Assembly: GCF_013362815.1 (NCBI RefSeq)
Contig: NZ_JABFVK010000046.1
Span: forward strand, 57,599-121,598
Length of the DNA stretch: 64,000 nt
Origin: Hamadaea sp.
GTDB lineage: Bacteria > Actinomycetota > Actinomycetes > Mycobacteriales > Micromonosporaceae
Direction of reading: 5' to 3'
A program made the translations under genes and the position numbers. The notes beneath the pieces are model-generated. The model saw only the letters and a program-made list of their open reading frames with translations, ran no database searches and was not told the DNA's origin. Shown here one piece after another: positions 6,069 to 15,081 of this stretch (position 1 is the stretch's first letter; the number at the start of each line of letters is the position of its first letter).

Positions 6069-8270
6069 ATGCAGACGTTCGCGGCGTGGTCGGTGCGGCA
6101 CCGGTGGTGGGTGATCGGTGGCTGGGTGCTGCTGGTGGTGGCGTTGGCGGTGGTGTCCCGGGCCGCCGGAGGCGCGGTGCAGACCAACAGCTTCAGCTTC
6201 TCCGGCTATGACTCCCAGGACGCACGAGCGGTGCTGGAGCGGGAGTTTCCGCGTACCGCTGGAGATGTCGATCGCATCGTCTTCCGCACCGACCCGGGGC
6301 AGGTCACCGACCCTGCGGTCCGGAGCCGGATGCAGGCGGTGTTCGCGGAGGTGGCCCGGCTCCCGCATGTCGCCGCGGTGACCGACCCGTACGCCCCGGG
6401 CGGCCAGAGCATCTCCGGCGACGGCCACACGGCGTACGCGTCGGTGACGTTCGACGCCGAGGCGAACGACCTGCCGGTGGAGGCGATCTCCGCGGTGATC
6501 GACGCGGCCGGAGCTGCCCGCGCGGACGGGCTGCAGGTGGAGCTGGGCGGGCAGGCGATCCAGCGGACCGAGTCGGCGGGACCGGGCCTGGCCACGGCGT
6601 TCGGCCTCGGAGCCGCGGTCCTGGTGTTGCTGGTGCTGTTCGGGTCGGTGACCGCGATGCTGATGCCGATCCTGACCGCATTGGTCGCGATCGCGGGCGG
6701 GATGAGCGTGAACGCGCTGGTCAGCCACGTCCTGGACGTGAACAGCGCGACCGAGGCGATCGCGCTCATGATCGCTCTGGGCGTCGGCGTGGACTATTCG
6801 CTCTTCATCGTGTCTCGATTCCGGGCTCTGCTCGCCGAAGGTCGAGATCCGAAACAGGCCGCCATCGGATCGGTGAACACCTCCGGACGGGCGGTGTTGT
6901 TCGCCGGGGGCCTCGTCGTGCTCGCGTTGCTCGGGATGCTGCTGCTCAACGTGAGCATCACCAGCGGGATCGCCGTGCTCGCCGCGATCGAGGTGGCGTT
7001 CACGATGGCTGCTGCGCTCACGGTGCTCCCTGCGGTGCTTTCATTGCTCGGCCGCCGGGTCGACAGCCTGCGGGTGCCCGGGCGTCGTCCGGCCGGATCC
7101 GCCGCGATCTCCCCTCGGCTCGACGCCTGGGCGCGGCTCGTACGGCGGGCTCGGTGGCCGCTCGCCGCCGGGGTGATCTTGGTTCTGGTCGTCCTGGCGT
7201 TGCCGATGCTGAACATGCGGCTGGGCAACGACGACGCCGGCGCCAACCCGCCGAGCAGCACTACGCGCAAGGCGTACGACCTGCTGGCCGAAGGCTTCGG
7301 CCCGGGCGTCAACGGCCCGCTGACCCTCGTCGTGGAGCTGCCGGGGTCGTCGAATGCGACGGCGTCGCAGCAGGTGATCGACGCGGTCGCGGCCGACGAA
7401 GGGGTCAGCTCGGTCAGCCCGGCTCGGACGAACCCGGCCGGTACTGCGGCGGTCTTCCAGGTCTACCCCACGGACTCGCCGCAGAGCGCGGCCACCGCCG
7501 ATTTGGTCCACCGGCTGCGAGACAACGTCCTTCCCCGGGCCGTCGCAGACACCGGCGTCACGGTGCACGTCGGCGGGCCGACCGCGACCTTCATCGATCT
7601 CGCTTCTTTGCTGGGCAGCCGTTTGGTGCCATTTGTTGCGGTAGTCGTCGCCATCGGGTTCCTCGTCCTGCTCGTCCTGTACCGCTCGCTGGCCATCCCG
7701 CTCACCGCCGCCGTGATGAACCTGCTGTCCATCGGCGCCGCCCTGGGCGTGACCATCGCGGTGTTCCAATTCGGCTGGACCGGGTTGTCGACCGGGCCGA
7801 TCAACTTCGCGCTGCCGGTCATGATGTTCGCCATCGTGTTCGGCTTGTCGACCGACTACCAGGTGTTCCTGCTCAGCCGCATTCAAGAGGAGTGGTACGC
7901 CCACCGCGACAACACCCGGGCGGTGCACGAGGGCATGGGACGGGTCAGCGGCATCATCACCGGTGCAGCAGTGATCATGATCGCGGTCTTCGGCTCGTTC
8001 GTGCTCAGCGGACAGCGTTTCCTCGGGGAGATCGGCGTCGGTCTCGCCGTCGCCGTCGCGCTGGACGCGTTCCTGATCCGGTTCACCGTCGTCCCGGCGA
8101 TCATGTTCATCCTGGGCGATGCCAACTGGTGGCTGCCGCGCCGGCTCAGCCGGCGGTTACCCCGGGTTCATCTCGAACCCGCCGAAGCAGCCATCAGCGA
8201 GCCCGGCAGAGAGCCCGGCGGAGCGCCTGGCGGATCCACTCGGCAACCCGAGGGCATGCTAGAACGATGA
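6069..8270 (+). CDS. MMPL/RND-family transporter
   Basis: The 733-residue protein has the MMPL architecture. An N-terminal helix (WWVIGGWVLLVVALAVV) leads to a first periplasm-like loop, helices 2-6 with GVGVDYSLFIVSRF near residue 240, then a second half with its own loop and the equivalent GLSTDYQVFLLSRI near 595. The two DYS/DYQ motifs carry the proton-relay Asp residues. It probably exports lipids or drugs across the membrane. AGGAG lies 6 nt before the ATG at 6069. The stop overlaps the kinase start as ATGA, so the three-gene operon is translationally coupled. Confidence 0.92.
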   Translation: MQTFAAWSVRHRWWVIGGWVLLVVALAVVSRAAGGAVQTNSFSFSGYDSQDARAVLEREFPRTAGDVDRIVFRTDPGQVTDPAVRSRMQAVFAEVARLPHVAAVTDPYAPGGQSISGDGHTAYASVTFDAEANDLPVEAISAVIDAAGAARADGLQVELGGQAIQRTESAGPGLATAFGLGAAVLVLLVLFGSVTAMLMPILTALVAIAGGMSVNALVSHVLDVNSATEAIALMIALGVGVDYSLFIVSRFRALLAEGRDPKQAAIGSVNTSGRAVLFAGGLVVLALLGMLLLNVSITSGIAVLAAIEVAFTMAAALTVLPAVLSLLGRRVDSLRVPGRRPAGSAAISPRLDAWARLVRRARWPLAAGVILVLVVLALPMLNMRLGNDDAGANPPSSTTRKAYDLLAEGFGPGVNGPLTLVVELPGSSNATASQQVIDAVAADEGVSSVSPARTNPAGTAAVFQVYPTDSPQSAATADLVHRLRDNVLPRAVADTGVTVHVGGPTATFIDLASLLGSRLVPFVAVVVAIGFLVLLVLYRSLAIPLTAAVMNLLSIGAALGVTIAVFQFGWTGLSTGPINFALPVMMFAIVFGLSTDYQVFLLSRIQEEWYAHRDNTRAVHEGMGRVSGIITGAAVIMIAVFGSFVLSGQRFLGEIGVGLAVAVALDAFLIRFTVVPAIMFILGDANWWLPRRLSRRLPRVHLEPAEAAISEPGREPGGAPGGSTRQPEGMLER

Positions 8271-9439
8271 ACTGGCGGCAGTATGCGCAGGACAATCCCC
8301 GGATCGTCGACCTGGCCCTCGTCGTGCTGCTGCTGTGCGCGGCGGCGGGCCCGGCCGTCCTCAACAGCGCGCTGTCGAACACCGACAACCTGAACTCGTT
8401 CTCGGCTGTTCCGCTGGCCACGGCCGGCGCGCTGGCGCTGCTGTGGCGGCGGCGCCATCCCCGCGCCGTCGTCGTGATCACCGCGATCTGCGCGGGTGCC
8501 GCGGGCGGGTTCGGCTACTTGATCACGCCGGTTCTCCTCGCTCCGGTCATGGTCGCGCTCTACAACCTCGATCTGCGTATGCCGGGCCGGACCAGCCGCT
8601 GGTACTTGGCGGCGGCCGCGATCGTGATCATCGTGCCGGCCGAGTTGGGCGGCTACCCGTACGACTATCCGTGGCCGCTGACGATCCTGAGCACTGTCTT
8701 GTTCTTGCTGCTGCCCATCGCCATCGCCGAGTCCGTCCGCCACCGCCGCGACTACGTCGCAGCGGTCACGGCGCGAGCCGAGTACGCCGAGCGCAGCCGG
8801 GAAGAGGAGGCCCGCCATCGCGTCGCCGAGGAACGCGTACGCATCGCCCGGGATCTGCACGACGTCGTCGCCCATCACCTGGCCCTGGCCAACGCCCAGG
8901 CCGGAACGGCGGCCTTTCTGGCCCGCAGCCGCCCTGATCAGGCCCACCGGATTCTGCAGGAGCTGACCGGCACGACCGCCGCCGCGTTGCGCGAGCTGAA
9001 GGCCACCGTCAGCGTCCTGCGGGAACCCGGCGAGACCGGCTCGCCCCTCGAACCCGCCCCCGGGCTGCGGCGGCTGCCCGAGCTGACCGCCGCGTTCGCC
9101 TCCGCCGGGCTGACCGTCGAGGTCACCGTCGAAGGTCGAGAGCGGCAGCTCTCCCCCAGCGTCGATTTGACGGCGTACCGGATCGTGCAGGAGGCGCTCA
9201 CCAACGTCAGCAAGCACACCACCGCCCCAACCGCGTGCGTCCGGCTCGCGTACGACGACGTCCGGCTGACCATCACGGTCACCAACGGCGCCGGGTATGC
9301 GATATCCACCGTGACGCCGGACGGCTTCGGCCTGATCGGGATGCGCGAACGCGCCCGGTCGGCCGGTGGCCGGGTCGAAGCCGGTCCCCAGCCCGACGGC
9401 GGGTTCGCCGTGGTCACGGAATTGCCGGTCCTGCCATGA
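8267..9439 (+). CDS. NarL-type sensor histidine kinase
   Basis: The 390-residue protein has about five hydrophobic helices in residues 10-150, a short coiled segment, and a HisKA_3 dimerisation helix with ARDLHDVVAHHLALANAQAG. The phosphoacceptor is His198. A HATPase domain follows, about 300-390, with YRIVQEALTNVSKH as N box and GFGLIGMRERA as G box. There is no large extracellular sensor domain, so the signal may be read in the membrane. It overlaps the mmpL stop and the response-regulator start by ATGA at both ends. Confidence 0.92.
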   Translation: MNWRQYAQDNPRIVDLALVVLLLCAAAGPAVLNSALSNTDNLNSFSAVPLATAGALALLWRRRHPRAVVVITAICAGAAGGFGYLITPVLLAPVMVALYNLDLRMPGRTSRWYLAAAAIVIIVPAELGGYPYDYPWPLTILSTVLFLLLPIAIAESVRHRRDYVAAVTARAEYAERSREEEARHRVAEERVRIARDLHDVVAHHLALANAQAGTAAFLARSRPDQAHRILQELTGTTAAALRELKATVSVLREPGETGSPLEPAPGLRRLPELTAAFASAGLTVEVTVEGRERQLSPSVDLTAYRIVQEALTNVSKHTTAPTACVRLAYDDVRLTITVTNGAGYAISTVTPDGFGLIGMRERARSAGGRVEAGPQPDGGFAVVTELPVLP

Positions 9440-10104
9440 CGATCAGCATCGTTCTCGCCGACGACCAGGCGTTGCTGCGCGCAACCTTCCGTATGCTCAT
9501 CGAAGCCAACCCCGACCTGGAGGTGGTCGGGGAAGCCGCCGACGGCGACGAGGCGGTCGCTGTGACCCGCGCGCTTCGCCCGGCCGTGGTCCTGATGGAC
9601 ATCCGCATGCCCGGCACCAGCGGGCTTGCGGCCACCGCCGCCATCTGCGCCGATCCCGACCTCGCCGCCACTCGCGTGCTCATCCTCACGACGTTCGAGA
9701 CGGACGAGTACGTCGCGGAGGCCCTGCGCGCGGGGGCGAGCGGGTTCCTCGGCAAGGACGTCTCGGCTGATGCATTGCTCGACGGCATCCGCACGGTCGC
9801 AGCCGGCGAGGCGCTCCTCTCGCCGACGGCAACGAAGGCTCTGATCAGCCGGTTCCTGTCCGTAACCCCGACGATGGGCTCCACCCGGCAGCTGGCCGCC
9901 CTCACCGTGCGGGAGCGTGAGGTGATGGCGCTGGCTGCCGAGGGCCGGTCGAACGACGAGATCGCCGCCCGGCTGTTCGTCAGCCCGTTCACCGTGCGTA
10001 CGCACATCCAGCGGGCGATGACCAAGCTGCACGCGCGGGACCGCACCCAGCTGGTCGTCATCGCGTACCAGACCGGGCTAGTCCGTCCGCCTGCCTTCGA
10101 ATGA
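9436..10104 (+). CDS. NarL/FixJ-type response regulator
   Basis: The 222 residues comprise a receiver domain (about 2-120) and a LuxR-type HTH (about 155-215). The phosphorylated residue is Asp55 in VVLMDIRMPG, with Lys in SGFLGKD as the conserved loop lysine. The HTH reads LTVREREVMALAAEG and FVSPFTVRTHIQ. It is the partner of the kinase at 8267. A regulatory link to the upstream mmpL is expected from the operon, as in other actinobacterial MMPL/two-component pairs. Confidence 0.93.
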   Translation: MTISIVLADDQALLRATFRMLIEANPDLEVVGEAADGDEAVAVTRALRPAVVLMDIRMPGTSGLAATAAICADPDLAATRVLILTTFETDEYVAEALRAGASGFLGKDVSADALLDGIRTVAAGEALLSPTATKALISRFLSVTPTMGSTRQLAALTVREREVMALAAEGRSNDEIAARLFVSPFTVRTHIQRAMTKLHARDRTQLVVIAYQTGLVRPPAFE

Positions 10105-10117
10105 TCCGCGGTAGGAG

Positions 10118-11605
10118 TCAGCGGGCGGGACCGAACCACCGCGTCAGCGCGGCGGTCAACGTCGTGACGTCCGGCTGGGCGTCCTGCGACTCCCAGGCCA
10201 CATAGCAGTCCGGCCGCAACAGCATTCCGGTCGCCTTGGTGTCAGTGCTCGTGCCGGTGACGATCTCCACCCGGTCCCGCCACGGATCGGCCACTGCGGC
10301 GAGGCGAGCGTCGGCGGTCAGGTCGAGCAGCAACGGCCGCCCGGTGCGGGTCAGCTCGGCCAGCCGCCGGCCGTCCACGGTGAAGTCCGGCGCCCATGCG
10401 CCCATCTCGGCGTACCGGATGTCCGCTCCGGAGATGAGGTCGGCGATGCGTTGCAGTGCAACGGGTTCGCGCAAGAGCTCGCCGAAAAGCGTACGCAATG
10501 CGGTGATTTCCGGGCCGGGACCCACCAGGACGCCCTGCGCAGTCGTCTGCATGGTCACCTTCTCCGCGACCGGACGGCGTTCGAGCTCGTAGGTGTCGAG
10601 CAGGCCGGGCGGAGCCCAGCCGCGGAGGTCGGCCGCGAGCTTCCAGGCCAGGTTGACCGAGTCTTGCAGGCCGAGGTTGAGGCCGTTGCCGCCGATGGCC
10701 GAGTGCACGTGGGCGGCGTCGCCGACGAGGAACACACGTCCGGCCCGGTAGCGTTCGGCGAGCCGGGTGTTGCCGCCGACCACGCGGCGCAGGAGCCCGG
10801 GTGTCGGCGGCTCCTCGACCGGCGCGTCCGCGCCGACCACCCGGCGGAACGCGCCCGTCAGCTCGGCCAAGCTCATCGGTTGCGTCTCGTCGACGTCGGC
10901 ATGCTCCGAGACGCTCAGGATCATCCGCCCGTCCGGGAACGCCGCGAAGGTGACCAGGCCGTGCTCGGTCCGGGTGTGCCGGAATGGCGGGATCACGCCG
11001 TAGCCCGGCACGATCAGGCCGCCGCTCGGGTCGCGAAATTCCGCTGGTACGCCGACGTTGGCGGTCCGGCTGACGGTCCGGTCGTTGGTGATCCCGGGGA
11101 AGCCGATGCCGGTGAGCTTGCGAGTAGGGCTGTGACCGCCGTCCGCGCCGACGAGATAGCGCGCGGTCAGCTCGACCGGACCGGAGGGCCCTTCGAGCGA
11201 GGCCGTCACGGATTCGTCCGATGCGGACAGTCCGACGAGTTCGTGACCCTGCCGGATCTCGACGCCGAGTTCGGCCGCGCGCTCGGCGAGCACCTGCTCG
11301 ACCTTGGCCTGCGGCACGAGCTGGACGTAGACGGGGTTGTCCGGCAGCTCGCCGAAGGGCATGGGGTACGCCGCGAACATGAACTGTGGTGCGGGGCGCG
11401 GCGGGCCGGGCGTTCCGGCGAGGCGCTCGAACAGGCCGCGCCGATCCATCATCCGCACGATCTGGCCGACCATGCCGTTGGCACGCTGTTCGGTGCGCGG
11501 CGCGGTCAGCTTCTCCACCACGATCGGCCGTACGCCGGCCAGCGCGAGTTCGCAGGCGAGCATGAGCCCGTTGGGACCGCCACCCACGATAATGACGTCT
11601 TCCAT
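10118..11605 (-). CDS. FAD-dependent aromatic monooxygenase (PheA/TfdB type)
   Basis: This 495-residue flavoprotein hydroxylase has all three class A signatures: DVIIVGGGPNGLMLACELA at the N-terminus for the ADP part of FAD, ARYLVGADGGHS as the DG motif near 160, and RVFLVGDAAHVHSAIGGNGL as the GD motif near 290. The C-terminal thioredoxin-like domain matches phenol hydroxylases and the rifampicin and polyketide hydroxylases. Substrates are aromatic or polyketide compounds. The ATG at 11605 has GGGAGA 7 nt upstream, which excludes the GTG six codons earlier. The TetR gene upstream on the same strand probably controls it. Confidence 0.9.
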   Translation of the reverse strand: MEDVIIVGGGPNGLMLACELALAGVRPIVVEKLTAPRTEQRANGMVGQIVRMMDRRGLFERLAGTPGPPRPAPQFMFAAYPMPFGELPDNPVYVQLVPQAKVEQVLAERAAELGVEIRQGHELVGLSASDESVTASLEGPSGPVELTARYLVGADGGHSPTRKLTGIGFPGITNDRTVSRTANVGVPAEFRDPSGGLIVPGYGVIPPFRHTRTEHGLVTFAAFPDGRMILSVSEHADVDETQPMSLAELTGAFRRVVGADAPVEEPPTPGLLRRVVGGNTRLAERYRAGRVFLVGDAAHVHSAIGGNGLNLGLQDSVNLAWKLAADLRGWAPPGLLDTYELERRPVAEKVTMQTTAQGVLVGPGPEITALRTLFGELLREPVALQRIADLISGADIRYAEMGAWAPDFTVDGRRLAELTRTGRPLLLDLTADARLAAVADPWRDRVEIVTGTSTDTKATGMLLRPDCYVAWESQDAQPDVTTLTAALTRWFGPAR

Positions 11606-11702
11606 GACAAATCTCCCGTTCACGGGTAGGAGGGATCGCCCGTCGTCGCAGCTCAGGCACAGGGGCCGGAGTGCGGGACGGTTCGTGCCGGTACGGAAAG
11701 GG

Positions 11703-12317
11703 TCAGGCGCTCGGGTCGGGCAGGCCCGCCTCGACGAGGTCGAGCGCCTCGGTCAACAGAACCGCCATGTCGGTCTGCGCGTCGTCGTGCAGATATTGCT
11801 GCTGGCACACGGTTACGGCGGCGCTGACGGCGGCGGCGACCAGGCTCGGGTAGAGGTCCCGGCCGACGGCGGTCTTCGTCCGCTCGGCGACAGCGGCCGC
11901 CACTTCGGCTTCGGCGATCGAGCTCGCGCGGAGGAACTCTGCCTGGAGGGCAGGAGCGGCCATCATCGACCGGACGCCCGTCGCCCAGCGCTCCCGATCG
12001 CCGACCGGGTGATCGAGCACCTCCGGACCAGGTTCAAGCTGCGCGAGCACGGCCTTGCGGATGGCCGTCCACAGTGGTTCATCGGCCGGGCGCTCCCGGA
12101 GGATCTCGGCCAGCTTCACCGCGCGGTCGAGGTGCCGGGCGGTGACCGCCTCCGCCTTGCTGGAGAAGTAGTTGTTGAACGTACGCGGAGAGACGCCGGC
12201 GGCGTTGGCGATGTCCTCCACCAAGACGTTGTCGAAGCCCCGCTCGACGACCAGTTGGATGGCCGCCCAGCTGAGTGCCGCCCTGGTCTCGATCTTCTTG
12301 CGTTCACGGAGCCCCAT
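11703..12317 (-). CDS. TetR-family regulator
   Basis: The 204-residue protein has an N-terminal TetR HTH: ALSWAAIQLVVERGF, then VEDIANAAGVSPRTFNNYFSSK. A helical ligand domain with little sequence identity follows. The mRNA is probably leaderless, because TACGCT lies 7 nt before the ATG at 12317. A direct-repeat pair at 12339-12370 overlaps its -35 region and may be its operator. It is 97 nt upstream of the FAD monooxygenase on the same strand and probably represses that gene. Confidence 0.88.
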   Translation of the reverse strand: MGLRERKKIETRAALSWAAIQLVVERGFDNVLVEDIANAAGVSPRTFNNYFSSKAEAVTARHLDRAVKLAEILRERPADEPLWTAIRKAVLAQLEPGPEVLDHPVGDRERWATGVRSMMAAPALQAEFLRASSIAEAEVAAAVAERTKTAVGRDLYPSLVAAAVSAAVTVCQQQYLHDDAQTDMAVLLTEALDLVEAGLPDPSA

Positions 12318-12324
12318 GGAGTCC

Positions 12325-12370
12325 AGCGTACACAAAAGTGCGCGTCCCGCAAAGATGCGTGTCCCGCAAA
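12325..12370 (-). promoter_or_regulatory. TetR promoter with 17-bp-spaced direct repeats
   Basis: On the minus strand a TTTGCG -35 (12348-12353) and a TACGCT -10 (12325-12330) are 17 bp apart. Two 15-bp direct repeats of TGCG(C/T)GTCCCGCAAA, at 12339-12353 and 12356-12370, differ at one base. They cover the -35 box and the space before the divergent phosphatase promoter. They may bind the TetR protein, although TetR sites are usually palindromic. Confidence 0.5.
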
Positions 12371-12383
12371 TTTCCTATCCGGC

Positions 12384-12389
12384 TACGCT
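12384..12389 (+). promoter_or_regulatory. -10 box of a leaderless promoter
   Basis: TACGCT ends 6 nt before the GTG at 12396. The same hexamer serves the divergent TetR gene. Confidence 0.5.
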
Positions 12390-12395
12390 CGGCCG

Positions 12396-12839
12396 GTGGC
12401 GGACACCTGGAATCCCGGCGCTGAGGGCGTACTGCGGCTGCCGTCGGGCCGGCTGATCCGGGGCCGTGGGCTGCGCCGGCCGCTCCCACCGGGGCCGCTG
12501 CCCGACTTCGGGCTCTACTTGCTCGGTCGTCGGCCAGACGCAACCGCCTGGGAGAGCCGATGGCTTCGATGGCCGGACTTCTGGCTGCCCATCGATCGCG
12601 CCGACGCCGGTGAGGCGCTGCGGGACGCCTGGCTCCGAAGCGACGGCGTACGCGTCGAAGTCGCCTGCGGCGGCGGCATCGGTCGCACCGGCACCGCACT
12701 CGCGTGCTTGGCTGTGCTGGACGGCGTACCAGTTGGAGAAGCCGTCGCGTACGTGCGGGCGCACTACTCCCCTCGCGCCGTCGAGACGCCCTGGCAGCGC
12801 CGCTTCGTCACGGGCTTCTCGAGGACGGCGCAACGCTGA
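12396..12839 (+). CDS. Protein-tyrosine/dual-specificity phosphatase-like protein
   Basis: The 147-residue protein contains the phosphatase loop VEVACGGGIGRTGTA, a CX5R(T) signature with Cys91 as nucleophile and Arg97 binding phosphate. An Asp-rich segment, WLPIDRADAGEAL, lies about 30 residues before it and could supply the general acid. The C-terminal helix resembles other actinobacterial tyrosine phosphatases (ETPWQRRFV). It is cytoplasmic and short for the family. The GTG start is set by the TACGCT box 6 nt upstream. Its partner kinase is not in the window. Confidence 0.78.
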   Translation: MADTWNPGAEGVLRLPSGRLIRGRGLRRPLPPGPLPDFGLYLLGRRPDATAWESRWLRWPDFWLPIDRADAGEALRDAWLRSDGVRVEVACGGGIGRTGTALACLAVLDGVPVGEAVAYVRAHYSPRAVETPWQRRFVTGFSRTAQR

Positions 12840-12911
12840 CGCGAACCTGCCGTCGCGCTCGCCGGGTTTGGCGCGGGCCTTGGATCCAGCGGCGATCGAA
12901 CCCGAACGTCG

Positions 12912-13109
12912 TCAATCTGGTTCGGTTGGCCGCCAGCCGTCGTCGGCACCGTCCGGATACTCGCTGTCCATGTCGATGACTCGCCGGGGTTTCGGGATGT
13001 ACTTACGGAGTTCGAGCGGCTCGAACGTGGCGACAAGCGCCTCGGGATGGCGATCAGCGGCCAGCAGCAGTACCGCGACAGTCGGACCGGCAGCACTCCG
13101 TACAGCCGA
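12912..13109 (-). pseudogene. Remnant of an unidentified gene (C-terminal piece)
   Basis: The minus strand carries a 65-codon frame with strong GC3 bias and protein-like sequence, including AADRHPEALVATFEPLELRK and PKPRRVIDMDSEYPDG before a TGA stop. A TAG closes the frame upstream, and there is no ATG or GTG start. It therefore looks like the tail of a once longer gene whose 5' part was lost, with a TetR gene now lying immediately upstream. I do not recognise the family. Confidence 0.45.
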
Positions 13110-13121
13110 CTACTGGAGTTC

Positions 13122-13709
13122 TCACTCAAAGCGGCTGCTGTCGATGCCTTCGGTGAGCACGTTCCGGAGCGACACGGCGACAGTGTGGAGGCAGGTCGCG
13201 AAGTCCTTCTCGCCGTGCCCCTCAGACCAGCGGTCGAGGGCGTTCTGGGATGCGATGGTGGCGATCTGCGCCACCAGTTTCGCGTTGTCGTCGTCGACGC
13301 CCCGTTGCAGGAGTGCGTCCTGGATCGCGCTCGTGACCGCAGCGAGCTTGGTGCGCTCCCGCTCTTGAAGCTCTGGACTGGAGGCGATCACAGCACGGCG
13401 TTCGGCGGTGCGGTCGATGTGCTCGGCAAGGGTGGCGCCGATCTGGGCGAGGGCCTCCAGGGCTGCGGATAGCGGGGAGGCATCCGGGTGAGCAGCGAGG
13501 ACCTTCTCAAGGATTACGGCGGGCAGCCGTTCCGAGCCGGCGAACAGGACCTCGCGCTTGTCGGGGAAGTAGCGGAAGTACGAGCGGCGGGTGATCCCGG
13601 CCCGCTCGGCGATCTGCGTCACGGTCACGTTGTCGTATCCATGCTCTTTGTAGAGCTCGAGCGCCGCTTGCGTGAGGCGCTCCTCGGTTCCCGGATCCCA
13701 TCTACCCAT
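13122..13709 (-). CDS. TetR-family regulator
   Basis: The 195-residue TetR protein has the HTH QAALELYKEHGYDNVTVTQI followed by AERAGITRRSYFRYFPDK. The ligand-binding part is helical. A TATCGT -10 box lies 7 nt before the ATG at 13709, with an ATGACA -35 box 17 bp further, giving a leaderless mRNA. A reading from 13745 would run through the operator and is rejected. It is divergent from the reductase gene at 13830, its likely target. Confidence 0.88.
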   Translation of the reverse strand: MGRWDPGTEERLTQAALELYKEHGYDNVTVTQIAERAGITRRSYFRYFPDKREVLFAGSERLPAVILEKVLAAHPDASPLSAALEALAQIGATLAEHIDRTAERRAVIASSPELQERERTKLAAVTSAIQDALLQRGVDDDNAKLVAQIATIASQNALDRWSEGHGEKDFATCLHTVAVSLRNVLTEGIDSSRFE

Positions 13710-13724
13710 AGTCGGACGATAGCA

Positions 13725-13783
13725 AGTGATGTCCCACTGTGTCATCGGGTGCTAGCATTGTGATGACACTGTGAGACATCACT
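13725..13783. promoter_or_regulatory. Inverted pair of TetR operators
   Basis: Two 22-bp arms, 13725-13746 and 13762-13783, are inverted copies with 20 of 22 positions matching. Each contains a degenerate GATGTC-CACWGTGTCATC element. They flank the TAGCAT -10 box (13753-13758) of the reductase gene, and the left arm covers the ATGACA -35 box of the TetR gene. One repressor could therefore shut both promoters. Confidence 0.65.
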
Positions 13784-13829
13784 GTTGGGCGGGCGACCGC
13801 TGCATCCACAGAACGACAGGAGCAAGCTC

Positions 13830-14957
13830 ATGACCGACACCACGCACACCACACGATCCGGAGAGATCTGGATTCTGGGCGCCGCAGGGCGCATCGGAGG
13901 TGCCGTCACGGCGAACCTCGCCGCTCAGGGACTCAAGCCCGTTCTGGTCGGACGCGAGAGCGACGGAGACCGGCTGCGCAAGATCGCTGCGGATCTCGGC
14001 TCTCGTGTCGTCATTGTCGACGGCGTCGACAGCATCGCGGCCGAGATCACTCGGCAGCGACCTGCCGTGGTCTTCAATGGCATCGGCAATTACGCCGAGA
14101 CGGCCTCCATCATCGCCCGGGCCTGCCTGCCCGGCGGCCACTACCTCGACCTGGCCGCGGACCTCACAGCCGTCCCCCGTCTGCTCGACCTGCACCAGGA
14201 AGCCGAACAGGCGGGCAGCACCCTGGTAACCGGCTCCGGCTTCGGTGTGCTGGCCACGGAGGCCGTCGTCATCCAGCTGTGCGAGGACCGCCCGGCCCCC
14301 GCCACCGTACGCGTCGACGCCGTGGCCTCGGCCTCCCTCAGCGCCGGCGTCGTCGGCGCCGCCTTCGCCACCTCGATGATCGACATGTTCACCACGGGTG
14401 GCCGCCGCTACACCGACGGGCGCCTGGTCCCGGCACGCCTCGGCGCCGACCTGCAGAACCTCACCCTGCCCGATGGCGAGCAGGCCAAGTCTGCAGGCGC
14501 ACCCAGCGCCGAACTCATCGCCGCCCACCGGGCCAGCAACGCCCCGTCCGTCACCGTGACCACCGGGTTGGCCCCCACCTCGCTCGCCGTACGGGCCGTA
14601 GCCCCGCTCGCCGGGAAGCTGCTGTCCATCGCCCCGCTGCGCCGCTTCGCGCTCGGCCAGATCGCCAAGGCCAAGATGAAGGAGACCCCGGCTCCGCGCA
14701 CCTACTCCTGGGGGCATGCGGTCGTCACCTGGGCTGACGGCACCCGCCGCGAGGGCTGGCTGCGCGCTGGCGAAGCCATGGCCTACACCGCGTCGGTAGC
14801 AGCCACCGTGGCCGCCAACCTCGCCCGCGGTGAGGGCCGGCCGGGCGCCTACACACCCGGTGCCCTGTTCGGTGCCGGCGTCGCCGAGCAGGCGGGCGGA
14901 CAATTCCTCCTCCACGGCACGACCGCTCTCACCCGGAGCAAACCGGTCATGGACTGA
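13830..14957 (+). CDS. Saccharopine-dehydrogenase-like NAD(P)-binding reductase
   Basis: The 375-residue protein opens with a Rossmann fold (IWILGAAGRIGGAVTANL), a basic VGRESD turn, and the VVFNGIGNYAETASIIARAC segment typical of saccharopine-dehydrogenase-like or trans-acting enoyl-reductase-like proteins. A long C-terminal domain follows, ending with a GEAMAYTASVAATVAANL helix. The natural substrate is unknown. AGGAG sits 7 nt before the ATG at 13830. The gene is controlled from the operator pair shared with the divergent TetR gene. Confidence 0.82.
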   Translation: MTDTTHTTRSGEIWILGAAGRIGGAVTANLAAQGLKPVLVGRESDGDRLRKIAADLGSRVVIVDGVDSIAAEITRQRPAVVFNGIGNYAETASIIARACLPGGHYLDLAADLTAVPRLLDLHQEAEQAGSTLVTGSGFGVLATEAVVIQLCEDRPAPATVRVDAVASASLSAGVVGAAFATSMIDMFTTGGRRYTDGRLVPARLGADLQNLTLPDGEQAKSAGAPSAELIAAHRASNAPSVTVTTGLAPTSLAVRAVAPLAGKLLSIAPLRRFALGQIAKAKMKETPAPRTYSWGHAVVTWADGTRREGWLRAGEAMAYTASVAATVAANLARGEGRPGAYTPGALFGAGVAEQAGGQFLLHGTTALTRSKPVMD

Positions 14958-15081
14958 CGAGCCGACCGACGAGACGGCTGAAGTCGATGAAGCCTCTGTA
15001 AGAAAGCTGTCGGAACCCGATTCGTCCCCGGCCGCCTCCGTAGAGTCGGCAAGCACGCTCCGACCGGGAACGGGGGACGCT

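Noticed and set aside
7154..8266. Possible N-terminal extension of the histidine kinase
   Set aside because: This stretch is an Arg-rich shadow of mmpL. The kinase start at 8267 with ATGA overlap is far more natural.
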